A model generated the notes under the pieces. The model was not told the DNA's origin. It searched no databases and was given only the letters and a program-made list of their open reading frames with translations. A DNA stretch of 13,345 nucleotides from UBA5026 sp949065595 (GTDB taxonomy: Bacteria > Bacillota_I > Bacilli_A > RF39 > UBA660): positions 1-13,345 of the forward strand of contig CARSXK010000026.1 in NCBI GenBank assembly GCA_949065595.1, written 5' to 3'. Positions 6,844-12,357 of the stretch are shown here, in pieces. The position numbers were made by a program, and so were the translations under genes. Every line of letters begins with the position of its first letter. Positions within the stretch are counted from its first letter, which is position 1.

Positions 6844-6886
6844 TTGGTTTTTAGCAATTTAATTTTCCTTATTTTAAAGTAAAAAC

Positions 6887-6898
6887 TTGTATATACAA
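6887..6898. promoter_or_regulatory. TTGTATATACAA operator-like palindrome, copy 2
   Basis: Identical to copy 1 including the following TTG, 55 bp away centre to centre, about five helical turns. Two identical sites at this spacing suggest cooperative binding or looping by one regulator. No GntR-type regulator gene is in the window. Confidence 0.5.
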
Positions 6899-6924
6899 TT
6901 GTATTAACAATAAAATCATTTCTG

Positions 6925-6939
6925 TGTCATTTGTACAAC
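6925..6939 (-). repeat. Right terminal inverted repeat of mobile segment
   Basis: TGTCATTTGTACAAC on the plus strand; its reverse complement is GTTGTACAAATGACA, differing from the left repeat at one base. Homology to the XRE regulator starts immediately outside it. Confidence 0.75.
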
Positions 6940-7067
6940 AATATTCCAGTCTCCTACTTAGATATGCTTCTATCACTTACACCTAAATTTTCTGCCAATT
7001 CGGATTGCGTTAAATTCTGACTTTTCCTACATTCTGCAATAAATTTACCAATTTTTATTTGATCCAT
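6940..7067 (-). pseudogene. 5' remnant of the XRE regulator, with a Trp-to-stop change
   Basis: From an ATG at 7065-7067 with GAGGTG upstream, the frame reads 37 residues of a classic Cro/C1 HTH: I-G-K-F-I-A-E-C-R-K, L-T-Q-S-E-L-A-E-N-L-G-V-S-D-R-S-I-S-K. It then meets TAG (6954-6956) where this family has the Trp of S-K-W-E-x-G (TGG). After the stop the frame continues E-T-G up to the right inverted repeat. The rest of the gene is at 4466-5050. The single-base nonsense change suggests the fragment decayed after the interruption. A truncated 37-residue HTH peptide could still be made, since the start region is intact. Confidence 0.8.
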
Positions 7068-7174
7068 AAATTCACCTCAAATACATATCTAATTGTATAC
7101 TTTTTAACAGGAACTAAAAGTAAAATCACCATATATTTTGATTTTAACATAGATTCATCAAATCGAAGTATAAG

Positions 7175-7200
7175 AAAAACTCCACATCATTGTGAAGCTT
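7175..7200 (-). terminator. Terminator after the 110-aa XRE regulator
   Basis: A stem CTTCACA/TGTGGAG (7191-7197 with 7180-7186, one G-U), extendable by A-U pairs, has a 4-nt loop. It is followed by a T-run on the minus strand, just after the stop codon. Confidence 0.7.
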
Positions 7201-7533
7201 CTATTTTTGGTAAATATCTAATTCTTTTTGCACTTTTGAACAAAATGTTTTATTGGAACGAGTCATCTGAATTATAGCTCTTTCTTGCCCTGTAATTGGA
7301 AATTCATAAGGCGTTTCTCCTTCCGCAACTGCCATTATTTCCCTTCCTAGTAACTGATTTGGCGTTACTTCTAAAACATCTAATAAGCGGATAAATGTAT
7401 TTAGGGTAGGGGTTCTTGTTCCATTTTCATATCCACATACAGATACTTTTGTTACACCTAAAATTTCACCTAATTTTTGTTGTGAAAGGCCTCTTTTTAT
7501 TCTTTCTTGTTTTACTACCTCACCATAAATCAT
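7201..7533 (-). CDS. XRE-family transcriptional regulator, 110 aa
   Basis: A Cro/C1-type HTH fills residues 1-62: the pattern V-V-K-Q-E-R-I-K-R-G-L-S-Q-Q-K-L-G-E-I-L-G-V-T-K-V-S-V (helices 1-3) is followed by Y-E-N-G-T-R-T-P-T and L-L-D-V-L-E-V-T-P-N-Q-L-L-G. The C-terminal 45 residues are a short helical tail with no recognised domain. The ATG has GGAGG seven bases upstream, and an extended -10 (TG-A-TATAAT, 7562-7570) lies before it. It is divergent to a second small XRE gene, with operator-like repeats between, so cross- or auto-repression is likely. This is the layout of a lysogeny-type or mobile-island switch, but no phage genes are next to it. Confidence 0.85.
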   Translation of the reverse strand: MIYGEVVKQERIKRGLSQQKLGEILGVTKVSVCGYENGTRTPTLNTFIRLLDVLEVTPNQLLGREIMAVAEGETPYEFPITGQERAIIQMTRSNKTFCSKVQKELDIYQK

Positions 7534-7561
7534 GATGCACCTCCGTTATCTATTCGCTAAC

Positions 7562-7570
7562 ATTATATCA
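7562..7570 (-). promoter_or_regulatory. Extended -10 for the minus-strand XRE gene
   Basis: TGATATAAT on the minus strand, 28 bp before the start codon at 7533. No clear -35. Confidence 0.5.
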
Positions 7571-7603
7571 TATTTTTACAAACAATTCTATTCTTTACCG
7601 ATT

Positions 7604-7651
7604 GTTAACGATAAATTAACACTATCACTTGCTATTAATTTGTAGTTAACG
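7604..7651. promoter_or_regulatory. Operator-like GTTAACG repeats between divergent XRE genes
   Basis: GTTAACG occurs at 7604-7610 and again at 7645-7651, 41 bp apart (about four turns). The first is part of an inverted repeat GTTAA-n7-TTAAC (7604-7620). The second touches the -10 of the plus-strand promoter. Likely binding sites for one or both XRE proteins. Confidence 0.4.
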
Positions 7652-7657
7652 TATAAT
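7629..7657 (+). promoter_or_regulatory. Promoter of the plus-strand XRE gene
   Basis: -35 TTGCTA (7629-7634), 17-bp spacer, -10 TATAAT (7652-7657), 20 bp before the chosen start codon. Confidence 0.7.
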
Positions 7658-7677
7658 GAGCTTGGAAGGTGAAATCA

Positions 7678-7899
7678 ATGATGTATGTTTTAAAGCAACA
7701 CCGTTTGGATAGAGGCTATAGCTGTGAAACTATGTCTCGTAAACTGGGAATCAGTAAAACCTATTACTGGCAAATTGAACAAGGAAAAAGACGTATTACT
7801 TATGAACTAGCAATGAAATTAGCTAACATTTTTCATACTACACCAGATACCCTACTTTATGAAGATACAATAGCACTACTGACCAAGAAAACAACTTAG
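7678..7899 (+). CDS. Small XRE-family (Cro-like) DNA-binding protein, 73 aa
   Basis: Nearly the whole protein is one Cro/C1 HTH: L-K-Q-H-R-L-D-R-G-Y-S-C-E-T-M-S-R-K-L-G-I-S-K-T-Y-Y (helices 1-3), then I-E-Q-G-K-R-R-I-T-Y, and A-N-I-F-H-T-T-P-D-T-L-L. The ATG at 7678 was chosen because GGAAGG lies at proper distance; an earlier in-frame GTG (7669) overlaps that site, and the next ATG at 7681 is also possible. It is transcribed away from the 110-aa XRE gene and converges on ssb, with the two stop codons overlapping tail to tail (7896-7899). No terminator is seen between them, so the transcripts may run into each other. Confidence 0.8.
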   Translation: MMYVLKQHRLDRGYSCETMSRKLGISKTYYWQIEQGKRRITYELAMKLANIFHTTPDTLLYEDTIALLTKKTT

Positions 7900-8225
7900 T
7901 CATTTTTTTTGCTAGAAAGATAGGTTATTTTTTCAGCAATGACTTCCATAATATTTCTTTTTATTCCTTCATCCACTTGAACCATTCTTGTTTGTAAATG
8001 TCCTTTAACACCTAAAAGATCCCCTTTTTTACAATATTCTACTGCATTTTCAGCAACACCCCGCCATAAAACACAATTCACAAAATCGGTTTCATATTCT
8101 CCATCTACATTTTTATAACTTCTTGGAACAGCCAAAGTAATACTAGTAATTTTATTGCCATTTTCTGTTTCATATAGTTCTGGATCTCTTACCAATCTCC
8201 CAACCAATATTGTCTGATTTAACAT
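7896..8225 (-). CDS. ssb: Single-stranded DNA-binding protein, short tailless form
   Basis: A 109-residue OB-fold SSB: M-L-N-Q-T-I-L-V-G-R-L-V-R-D-P-E-L at the start, then S-I-T-L-A-V-P-R, D-F-V-N-C-V-L-W-R-G-V-A-E-N-A, and Y-C-K-K-G-D-L-L-G-V-K-G-H-L-Q-T-R. These match the core strands and aromatic DNA-contact positions of the family. The protein ends right after the OB-fold, without the flexible linker and acidic D-D-D-I-P-F-type tip that recruits partner proteins. In this it resembles Bacillus SsbB (about 113 aa), linked to transformation, rather than SsbA. GGAGG precedes the ATG. It has its own promoter, so it is not part of an rpsF-ssb-rpsR operon. A mobile-element origin is also possible, given the XRE pair beside it. 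Confidence 0.9.
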   Translation of the reverse strand: MLNQTILVGRLVRDPELYETENGNKITSITLAVPRSYKNVDGEYETDFVNCVLWRGVAENAVEYCKKGDLLGVKGHLQTRMVQVDEGIKRNIMEVIAEKITYLSSKKND

Positions 8226-8248
8226 GTCGATTCCTCCTTTCTGGTATC

Positions 8249-8277
8249 ATCATACCTAACAAAAATAAGGAATGCAA
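8249..8277 (-). promoter_or_regulatory. ssb promoter
   Basis: -35 TTGCAT (8272-8277), 17-bp spacer, -10 TATGAT (8249-8254). The -35 and spacer are inside the terminator hairpin of the gene upstream. Confidence 0.6.
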
Positions 8278-8297
8278 ACGAAGCTTTCCTTATTTTT
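8261..8297. terminator. Terminator after the nucleotidyltransferase gene
   Basis: A 12-bp perfect stem (AAAAATAAGGAA at 8261-8272 with its complement at 8286-8297) and a 13-nt loop, with T-runs on both strands. It lies about 75 bp past the nucleotidyltransferase stop and could also stop plus-strand transcripts running past ssb. Confidence 0.8.
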
Positions 8298-8371
8298 TTA
8301 TCTTTTTTAGATTGATTTTTAAATATTTGTATACACTTTTATATTTTCCTTTACACTTGGTTCACAAAATA

Positions 8372-9391
8372 TTAATTTCTATGCTTTTTGGTAAAATCTA
8401 AAATCTCATATTGAGACGGTTGGATGGAAAACCAGTCACATAATTCTGAAAGATAAGAACCCATATGGTTAGGATTGGCAAGCAGCTGTTCATATTCAGT
8501 AAATGATAATATAGAAGCTTGATGATAATCAATACACTTTTGATTGAGTAAACTGATTTGTTCTAATAAATTGTGGTATGGATATAATATGCTTCCATAT
8601 TTTTCTTTGTTTCGAATTAATTTTTTATAGCCATTTACAAATGTGATAATATAGTTCAATATTCTTTCTGTATGAAAATAATTTGGTTGGGAACTACTTT
8701 CATTTAATTTTGTGTAGTTGATCAAAGTAAGCATTTGTTCTAAATACCTCTTTTTTTCCTCTTTGCTACTATTCTCATTCGTACATTCTAAAAAGAAATT
8801 TTTAAATGCAGAATCAGGTAAATTGACACAATAATATTCAGCCATTTGTTGATTTTGATATAAATCTAGTACATTTTTGAAAGGAATTTGGGAATAACCT
8901 TTTTTTTGATGGTAGTATTGTCTTATACATTCCAATAAAACATAATAATTGTGTTCAAAAAAAGGGTCTTCTTCCCATTTGGATTGGTAATAGCAAATGG
9001 TAGAGGTATCTTGTTTCTTTGGGAGGATCAAAGGTTGGTTTTCTGTCATCTGTTGCATATTTTGTAAATATAAAACGATTTCATTTTGATCCATCAAAAC
9101 TTCACAATTTCGGAAAAGTGAAGTATAAAAGGGATTATTTCTTTTATGGTTTGTTTCAATTTCATTCATAATGGTAATAAATGATTTGATAAAGTACTCT
9201 ACTTCTACCCCATCTATTATTGAACAACCACGGTAGGAATTTCCATTTCCTGTAATCAATAGTACATCTAAATCTGATGATTCGGTTGCTATATTTTGTA
9301 TTTGGCTTCCATAAACACAAGCTGCAATAATATCATGTCTTGCTTGTACTTGTTTGATTAGTTTTTCTACAATTGTATTATATTTTGACAT
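8372..9391 (-). CDS. Nucleotidyltransferase-fold protein with helical C-terminal domain
   Basis: A 339-residue protein. The N-terminal ~100 residues have the polymerase-beta-type nucleotidyltransferase motif: V-Y-G-S (G28-S29), then D40-L-D42 followed by hydrophobic residues, and a later V-E-V-E-Y strand (E65), the likely third carboxylate. Residues about 115-339 are helical, aromatic-rich and unrecognised; they may bind the substrate as in KNTase/LinA-like antibiotic nucleotidyltransferases, or be a HEPN-like partner domain. The substrate is unknown. The start at 9389-9391 was chosen for GGGGG six bases upstream; an upstream ATG-like extension (to 9442) would reach the promoter's -35. A single-gene unit with its own promoter and terminator. 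No antitoxin or resistance gene is visible next to it. Confidence 0.7.
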   Translation of the reverse strand: MSKYNTIVEKLIKQVQARHDIIAACVYGSQIQNIATESSDLDVLLITGNGNSYRGCSIIDGVEVEYFIKSFITIMNEIETNHKRNNPFYTSLFRNCEVLMDQNEIVLYLQNMQQMTENQPLILPKKQDTSTICYYQSKWEEDPFFEHNYYVLLECIRQYYHQKKGYSQIPFKNVLDLYQNQQMAEYYCVNLPDSAFKNFFLECTNENSSKEEKKRYLEQMLTLINYTKLNESSSQPNYFHTERILNYIITFVNGYKKLIRNKEKYGSILYPYHNLLEQISLLNQKCIDYHQASILSFTEYEQLLANPNHMGSYLSELCDWFSIQPSQYEILDFTKKHRN

Positions 9392-9413
9392 AATTTTCCC
9401 CCAATTGGTATCT

Positions 9414-9442
9414 ACTATAGCAATTTTTTCTTGGAATAGCAA
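9414..9442 (-). promoter_or_regulatory. Promoter of the nucleotidyltransferase gene
   Basis: -35 TTGCTA (9437-9442), 17-bp spacer, -10 TATAGT (9414-9419). The leader to the chosen start is about 16 nt. Confidence 0.6.
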
Positions 9443-9449
9443 GAAAAAA
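9424..9449. repeat. 10-bp inverted repeat over the -35 box
   Basis: TTTTTTCTTG (9424-9433) and CAAGAAAAAA (9440-9449) with a 6-bp centre, straddling the -35 of the nucleotidyltransferase promoter. Neither strand has a T-run placed for termination, so an operator role is possible. Confidence 0.5.
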
Positions 9450-9468
9450 ATACAATTTTTGTATTTTT
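9444..9468 (-). terminator. AT-rich hairpin after the two-TM protein gene
   Basis: A 10-bp stem (AAAAATACAA/TTGTATTTTT, 9459-9468 with 9446-9455) and 3-nt loop, ending in T's on the minus strand. Nearly all A-U pairs, so a weak terminator at best. Confidence 0.4.
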
Positions 9469-9489
9469 GATATCACTTATAATTTTCTT

Positions 9490-10059
9490 TTATTCTTGAT
9501 CTATTTTACATTTTGCTTCTTTTATAATATTGGCTACTTCTACAGGATTTTCGATATTTCTCAACAGCATTACAAATCTTGGGTTGGCTTTTAAGACTTT
9601 CATAAGTTGAAAGAAACCTATATTTTTACCACACTTAATGTACATATGAACATCTCCATACTTACCGCTTTCTGGTTTAATGAAATCAAAATTTTCAATA
9701 TAACCATAGATTAACTTATCTTTTTTCACTCTATATTCAAGGACTCTTTGATTGGTTACACAATAATATATATTGGTTTTTTTACTTATTTTCATCCATA
9801 AAGATTGGGCGAAACTATATAATGCTAGCAAGCCAAATAGGAAAAATGCCAAAAATATGAAAATAAATGATGTATTGATTTCATATTCACCATCGCCTAT
9901 TTTAATACATAAATTCCATATCATCAGTGCTTGACCTAATAATGAGAAAGTAAGAAGAATTAAACTTTTTATTATATGATTACTGCCTTTGCCCAGTGCT
10001 GGGCTTCCTTGATATAAAATTTCTTCATTTGGATCTAATTCTTTAGAAAAATCATACAT
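9490..10059 (-). CDS. Two-TM membrane protein with PH-like domain
   Basis: A 189-residue membrane protein. A short N-terminal segment has D-P-N-E-E-I-L-Y-Q-G-S-P, the opening typical of bacterial PH-domain (YdbS/bPH-type) membrane proteins. Two membrane helices follow at about 30-50 and 64-88. A soluble domain starts with I-Y-Y-C-V-T-N-Q-R-V-L-E-Y, again like the first strands of a bacterial PH domain, with a charged C-terminal helix. Molecular function is unknown. GGAGTG lies seven bases before the ATG. The start is 32 bp after the sufB stop with no terminator between, so it is probably co-transcribed with sufB. The family call rests on these two motifs and the topology. Confidence 0.6.
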   Translation of the reverse strand: MYDFSKELDPNEEILYQGSPALGKGSNHIIKSLILLTFSLLGQALMIWNLCIKIGDGEYEINTSFIFIFLAFFLFGLLALYSFAQSLWMKISKKTNIYYCVTNQRVLEYRVKKDKLIYGYIENFDFIKPESGKYGDVHMYIKCGKNIGFFQLMKVLKANPRFVMLLRNIENPVEVANIIKEAKCKIDQE

Positions 10060-10091
10060 CCTATCACTCCTTTTGTGTATCCTAGTTTACT

Positions 10092-11408
10092 TTAAAAATA
10101 ATTTTTCAGCAGATGATTTAGTTCTACTGCATATTCCATTGGCAATTCCTCACGAAAGCGATCCATAAAACCCATGATAATTAATTCTTTGGCTTTTTCT
10201 TCGGAAATACCTCTACTCATCAAATAAAATAATTTTTCTTTACTTATTTTGGACACAGTTGCTTCATGTTCTAAAAAAGAGGTTTCATTTTCTACTATAT
10301 TTTTTGGAATGGTATCACTTTTGGATATGTCATCTAAAATAATGGTATCGCATTTAATGGTTGCATTCGCAAATTCGGCTTTTTTTCCAATATGTACTGT
10401 GCCACGATAAGATGCATTCCCACCTCTTGTTGCGATGGATTTACTAATAATATTACTGGTAGTATTTGGAGCGAGATGAATCATTTTAGCTCCTGTATCT
10501 TGTATTTGGTGTTCACTTGCAACTGCTATACTAATGCAATTTCCTTTGGCACCAGTTCCTTTCAAAATGCAACAAGGGTATTTCATATTAATTTTTGATC
10601 CAATATTTCCATCAATCCATTCCATTGTTCCATTTTCATCTACAATGGCTCTTTTAGTCACCAAATTGTAAACATCACCTGACCAATTTTGAATGGTTGT
10701 GTATCTACATTTAGCATTTTTTCCAACATAAATTTCTACTACGGCTGCATGCAAAGAATCAGATGTATAAGTTGGGGCTGTGCATCCTTCCATATAGTGT
10801 AAGCTACTGTTTTCATCTACCACAATAATGGTTCTTTCAAATTGTCCCATATTTTTACTATTGATACGAAAATAGCTTTGCAGAGGTCTATCAACTATAG
10901 TATTTGGTGGAACATAGATAAATGTGCCCCCACTCCATACTGCGCTATTTAAAGCTGTATATTTATTCTCATCATATTTGACCAATTGATTAAAGTATTT
11001 TTGAAATAAATCTGGGTATTCCCTTAAAGCAGTATCGGTATCACAGAAGATAACCTTTTTGTCCATTAATTCTTGAATCATGTTATGATAGACAACTTCA
11101 CTTTCAAATTGCGCTCCTACTCCATCCAGGTATTTTTTTTCTGAATCAATTAACCCAATTTGACAAAATGTTTTTTGTATATTCTTTTGAACATCTTTCC
11201 AATTATTTTTCACGGTATCAGTTACTTTTTTATAATAGGTAAATATATCAAAATCAATTGAAAGAGGAGGTCCAAAATTCGGATTTTTGAGTTCTGAAAA
11301 TTTTTGATAAGCTTTTAAACGAAAATCAGTCATCCATTTGGGTTCTTTTTTGTATTCTGATATTTGTTTGACTTTTTTTTCATTTAAACTTTTTTCCACT
11401 ACTTTCAT
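10092..11408 (-). CDS. sufB: Fe-S cluster assembly scaffold protein SufB
   Basis: A 438-residue SufB. It assembles Fe-S clusters in a complex with SufC (ATPase) and SufD. It has the N-terminal helical part with F-R-L-K-A-Y-Q-K-F, then the long beta-helix core with W-S-G-G-T-F-I-Y-V-P-P and L-H-Y-M-E-G-C-T-A-P. The C-terminal signature is complete: C353-D (equivalent to the essential cysteine), E-H-E-A-T-V-S-K-I at about 380-388, and L-F-Y-L-M-S-R-G-I-S-E-E-K-A. The ATG at 11406-11408 was chosen because AGAAGG sits seven bases upstream; a GTG nine bases earlier overlaps that site. The length is slightly below the usual 465. It lies downstream of sufU but behind its own promoter. Confidence 0.95.
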   Translation of the reverse strand: MKVVEKSLNEKKVKQISEYKKEPKWMTDFRLKAYQKFSELKNPNFGPPLSIDFDIFTYYKKVTDTVKNNWKDVQKNIQKTFCQIGLIDSEKKYLDGVGAQFESEVVYHNMIQELMDKKVIFCDTDTALREYPDLFQKYFNQLVKYDENKYTALNSAVWSGGTFIYVPPNTIVDRPLQSYFRINSKNMGQFERTIIVVDENSSLHYMEGCTAPTYTSDSLHAAVVEIYVGKNAKCRYTTIQNWSGDVYNLVTKRAIVDENGTMEWIDGNIGSKINMKYPCCILKGTGAKGNCISIAVASEHQIQDTGAKMIHLAPNTTSNIISKSIATRGGNASYRGTVHIGKKAEFANATIKCDTIILDDISKSDTIPKNIVENETSFLEHEATVSKISKEKLFYLMSRGISEEKAKELIIMGFMDRFREELPMEYAVELNHLLKNYF

Positions 11409-11427
11409 AGGATTCACCTTCTTATTT

Positions 11428-11433
11428 ATTATA
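11428..11433 (-). promoter_or_regulatory. -10 box before sufB
   Basis: A perfect TATAAT (minus strand) 20 bp before the sufB start, directly after a terminator hairpin. The -35 is poor (TTTTTA-like), so activity may depend on other factors. Confidence 0.5.
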
Positions 11434-11447
11434 CTAAATTTTTATCT

Positions 11448-11486
11448 AAATAAAAAGAAAATCGTCATACATTTATGGATTTTCTT
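11448..11486 (-). terminator. Terminator between sufU and sufB
   Basis: A 9-bp stem (AAGAAAATC at 11478-11486, complement at 11455-11463), with an inner CATA/TATG extension, is followed by a T-rich run on the minus strand. It separates sufU from sufB transcription, at least in part. Confidence 0.7.
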
Positions 11487-11521
11487 AAAATACTTCGCTA
11501 ATATATAAGCAATTGATTTTC

Positions 11522-11956
11522 TTATTTTTTTTCGTTTTTATATTGATTGATTACTTTTTCAAATCCCCACCATGGTAGTAAAGCACATTTTTTCCGGTTG
11601 GGTTGTTTGTAAATATCGTCATATACAAAAGCTTGTTCTAATATTTCTTTATCATATGGCTGTTCATTTAACATATGATTGAAATTTTCGTATATTTGAA
11701 TGGCTTCTTTGACTGTTTTTCCAATGAGTGTATCTATCATAATCGAAGTAGAACTGGTACAGATTGCACAGGCTTCCCCATCAAAATGAGCATCTACAAT
11801 TGTATCATTTTCTATTTTTACCATAAGATGCACCTCATCGATGCACGATTCATTGTTGGTGTCTGCCTTTATATAGTGATTATCTTCTATCAGTCCTTTA
11901 TTTCTAGGATTTTGATAGTGGTCCAAGATAATTTCTCGTTTCATTTCCTCCAACAT
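11522..11956 (-). CDS. sufU: SufU zinc-dependent sulfurtransferase
   Basis: A 144-residue IscU-fold protein. In Gram-positives SufU takes sulfur from the desulfurase SufS and passes it to SufB. All zinc ligands are present: C38-x-D40, C63 (in G-E-A-C-A-I) and C124 (R-K-K-C-A-L). There is an extra cysteine, C66. The N-terminus has I-I-L-D-H-Y-Q-N-P-R-N-K-G, the family hallmark. A long insert between the C63 and C124 regions marks it as SufU rather than IscU. The ATG at 11954-11956 was chosen for the AGAGGG site and the promoter just upstream; a start 57 bp earlier has no ribosome binding site and overlaps that promoter. It is followed by a terminator and then sufB. Confidence 0.95.
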   Translation of the reverse strand: MLEEMKREIILDHYQNPRNKGLIEDNHYIKADTNNESCIDEVHLMVKIENDTIVDAHFDGEACAICTSSTSIMIDTLIGKTVKEAIQIYENFNHMLNEQPYDKEILEQAFVYDDIYKQPNRKKCALLPWWGFEKVINQYKNEKK

Positions 11957-11978
11957 ATTATCCCTCTGTTCTAATTCT

Positions 11979-12007
11979 ATTATACTATCAATTGTTTTAG
12001 TTGTAAA
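11979..12007 (-). promoter_or_regulatory. sufU promoter
   Basis: -35 TTTACA (12002-12007), 17-bp spacer, -10 TATAAT (11979-11984). The -10 lies 23 bp upstream of the chosen ATG. It overlaps the stop region of the small gene before it. Confidence 0.7.
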
Positions 12008-12009
12008 TT

Positions 12010-12231
12010 TCATTTTTTATGAGTTAGTGCTAAACAAGTATCAATTTTATCTAATTTTTCTTCCAATAATGAAATTTCTCTTTCGTAAGTTATATCGCCA
12101 TATTGCATGGTCATCATCATTCCAGTTATTGTTTTATGAAGTTGCTTTTGTTGCTTTTTCAATATAGATTTATTGGTATGTGCCAATGATATTGCATCTT
12201 TTGAGTCTAAAATTTGCTCATATAATTCCAT
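12010..12231 (-). CDS. Small helical protein of unknown function upstream of sufU
   Basis: A 73-residue protein that I do not recognise. It is predicted to be almost entirely alpha-helical: a Lys/Gln-rich central helix (S-I-L-K-K-Q-Q-K-Q-L-H-K), a Met-rich turn (G-M-M-M-T-M-Q-Y-G) and an amphipathic C-terminal helix (S-L-L-E-E-K-L-D-K-I-D). It could form a helical hairpin. It has no membrane segment or signal peptide. The ATG at 12229-12231 has AGAGGTG upstream; a start 33 bp earlier is less likely. Its TGA stop lies next to the sufU promoter. It is divergent from spoVS. Being immediately before sufU on the same strand suggests, but does not prove, a link to Fe-S assembly. Confidence 0.6.
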   Translation of the reverse strand: MELYEQILDSKDAISLAHTNKSILKKQQKQLHKTITGMMMTMQYGDITYEREISLLEEKLDKIDTCLALTHKK

Positions 12232-12299
12232 AAAAACACCTCTTTCTCCTTTTATTATCCACATTTAACAAGTCGAAAATACAAGTATTTTTGAAATAA

Positions 12300-12328
12300 T
12301 TCATAATTTCTATTTCTTTTCATATGAT
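12300..12328 (+). promoter_or_regulatory. Possible promoter of spoVS
   Basis: TTCATA (12300-12305), 17-bp spacer, TATGAT (12323-12328), a SigA-like match. In Bacillus spoVS depends on SigH; I see no convincing SigH element here. Confidence 0.35.
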
Positions 12329-12357
12329 TTACTGTAATCAGAAAGGAAGATATATTT

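Larger units (their letters stand above)
6671..6924. other. Non-coding part of the inserted segment
   Basis: Between the truncated methyltransferase and the right inverted repeat there is no convincing gene. A 64-codon minus-strand frame (6649-6843) has no ribosome binding site and overlaps the methyltransferase. The region holds two TTGTATATACAA palindromes and a short repeat CACCACGAA (about 6729 and 6783). It looks like decayed sequence with regulatory sites left over. Confidence 0.5.
5051..6939. mobile_element. Transposase-less 1.9-kb insertion carrying a DUF1016 nuclease
   Basis: The segment is bounded by 15-bp inverted repeats (GTTGTRCAAATGACA, one mismatch). It sits precisely between the two halves of an XRE regulator gene, so it is seen as an insertion by three independent signs: the repeats, the split gene, and the matching break at the S-K-W-E-x-G motif. 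It contains an intact DUF1016 gene, a 5'-truncated methyltransferase, a near-perfect 13-bp hairpin and two TTGTATATACAA palindromes. No transposase, integrase or reverse transcriptase is visible. It could be a non-autonomous element moved in trans, a decayed insertion, or a cassette in which the nuclease itself takes part in movement. There is no clean target duplication: the bases next to the two repeats match only partly (8 of 14 by eye). Confidence 0.65.

Noticed and set aside
5040..6950. Target-site duplication at the ends of the inserted segment
   Set aside because: The bases next to the two inverted repeats agree only in part (about 8 of 14), explained by both encoding an E-x-G motif. 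I do not claim a duplication.
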